Source of the DNA: an uncultured cyanobacterium
Lineage (GTDB): Bacteria > Cyanobacteriota > Vampirovibrionia > Gastranaerophilales > Gastranaerophilaceae
Direction: 5' to 3'
NCBI GenBank assembly: GCA_902495705.1
Contig: CABUXT010000028.1
Location: 1-32,441 of the forward strand
Length of the DNA stretch: 32,441 nt
Below the pieces are notes generated by a model. That model worked only from the letters and a program-made list of their open reading frames with translations. It made no database searches and was not told the DNA's origin. Every line of letters begins with the position of its first letter. Positions within the stretch are counted from its first letter, which is position 1. Positions 32,009 through 32,441 of this stretch are shown here, in pieces. A program made the position numbers and the translations under genes.

Positions 32009-32076
32009 GATTCTGAATAGCAAGAAAATTATGTGCTCGCATCACTCACCCCAATTTTCTAAGCTTTCAGAATGAC
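32009..32076. repeat. Hairpin repeat R2, third copy
   Basis: 68 bp from GATTCTGAATAGCAAG to CTTTCAGAATGAC, aligned with the reverse complement of 30176-30242. With R1 copy d it forms the right half of the large inverted repeat around adh. Confidence 0.7.
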
Positions 32077-32099
32077 AATATAAAAATACAAGTTTTAAT

Positions 32100-32137
32100 G
32101 TCCGCCCCTAGTGGGCGGACCGAAATCTTTGATTTCG
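32100..32137. other. Two adjacent perfect hairpins
   Basis: GTCCGCCC (32100-32107)/GGGCGGAC (32113-32120), then CGAAATC-TTT-GATTTCG (32121-32137). No gene abuts them; they look like part of a dispersed structured repeat. Confidence 0.65.
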
Positions 32138-32441
32138 AGGTGAGGGTATGACCTGAATGTTGTGGATTACCACGTCACTCCGTACCAACTAATGATAAAA
32201 TTCAACTACGCCTCGCATTAAATGTGCCTCCGAGCCTGCCAATAAATCCTGCGGATAGCCAATCAAATTGGCAGGCTACTTCGCACTCTGCTCGGCTTGT
32301 TTTTCCTCGTAATGACGTAATTTTGTAACACCTAGGTCAATAATCCGACAATAGCCAAAAGTGAACAATCAAACAAAACGAGTAAACGACAAAAGCCGAA
32401 TTTGTTTGAGGAACGAAGTGACGAGTTATTCGGCTATGGTA
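32138..32441. other. Gene-free, repeat-rich right edge
   Basis: No convincing coding frame. It holds a hairpin with an 11-bp perfect stem (AGCCTGCCAAT at 32233-32243 with ATTGGCAGGCT at 32267-32277) and another with AGCCGAAT (32394-32401)/ATTCGGCT (32428-32435), whose loop contains GAACGAAGTGACGAG. The stretch is more GC-rich than the genes and resembles the 1-95 edge in character. Confidence 0.5.

Noticed and set aside
30176..32076. A composite transposon carrying adh
   Set aside because: The flanking repeats carry no transposase, no target duplication was seen, and related R1 copies occur elsewhere in the window, so simple dispersed repeats are likelier.
1..32441. tRNA genes, rRNA genes, CRISPR arrays or riboswitches
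   Set aside because: No T-loop-like GTTCGAATC context with a matching acceptor stem, no regularly spaced direct repeats and no recognisable riboswitch core were found by eye.

Overview
The window looks like a chromosomal segment of a low-GC bacterium of the Cyanobacteria-related class Vampirovibrionia ('Melainabacteria'), most likely a gut Gastranaerophilales. That is an inference. It rests on the AT-rich base composition, the housekeeping proteins (Dxr, IspE, RsmA, DnaB, IleS), a GCS2-type glutamate-cysteine ligase, and a large protein opening with the 'MGLAASQARFL' N-terminus that I associate from memory with this group. No tRNA, rRNA or CRISPR array was seen.

Layout. (1) 1-3263: repeat-rich left edge, a small exported protein, then a 697-aa protein behind a near-consensus sigma-28 (FliA-type) promoter, followed by a hairpin repeat. 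(2) 3264-5886: a CNNM/CorC-family membrane protein on the minus strand, divergent from three tandem paralogous small membrane proteins. (3) 5905-15325: about 9.4 kb of tightly packed minus-strand genes forming a podovirus-like structural and packaging module. Read 5'->3' they are a LuxR-type HTH protein, amidase, beta-propeller-like tail protein, major capsid protein, holin-like protein, scaffold, head-tail adaptor, small terminase, hypothetical, GNAT acetyltransferase, portal, large terminase and a membrane-anchored coiled coil. No integrase, replication, repressor or tail-fibre gene is visible. (4) 15326-15878: a 553-bp regulatory gap with a minus-strand terminator, a perfect 34-bp palindrome and one doubtful small ORF. 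(5) 15879-22878: soluble receiver-GAF-histidine kinase plus dxr as an operon, convergent with rsmA-ispE; then glutamate-cysteine ligase convergent with a CDF metal transporter. (6) 23009-29136: small exported Cys-containing protein, dnaB, and a dicarboxylate/amino-acid symporter-ileS operon. (7) 29224-32441: a hypothetical two-membrane-segment protein and an iron-containing alcohol dehydrogenase flanked on both sides by inverted copies of a composite hairpin repeat, then a gene-free repeat-rich end.

Genes that work together: dxr and ispE belong to the MEP isoprenoid pathway, and rsmA-ispE is a tight operon. The phage block encodes most parts needed to build and fill a short-tailed capsid. The strongest unexpected signals are the sigma-28 promoter on the MGLAASQAR gene, hairpin repeats whose stems differ between copies yet stay paired, an unusual gene order in the capsid module, a 34-bp palindrome beside it, and several genes whose -10 box sits only 6-7 nt upstream of the ATG without a Shine-Dalgarno, which suggests leaderless mRNAs.
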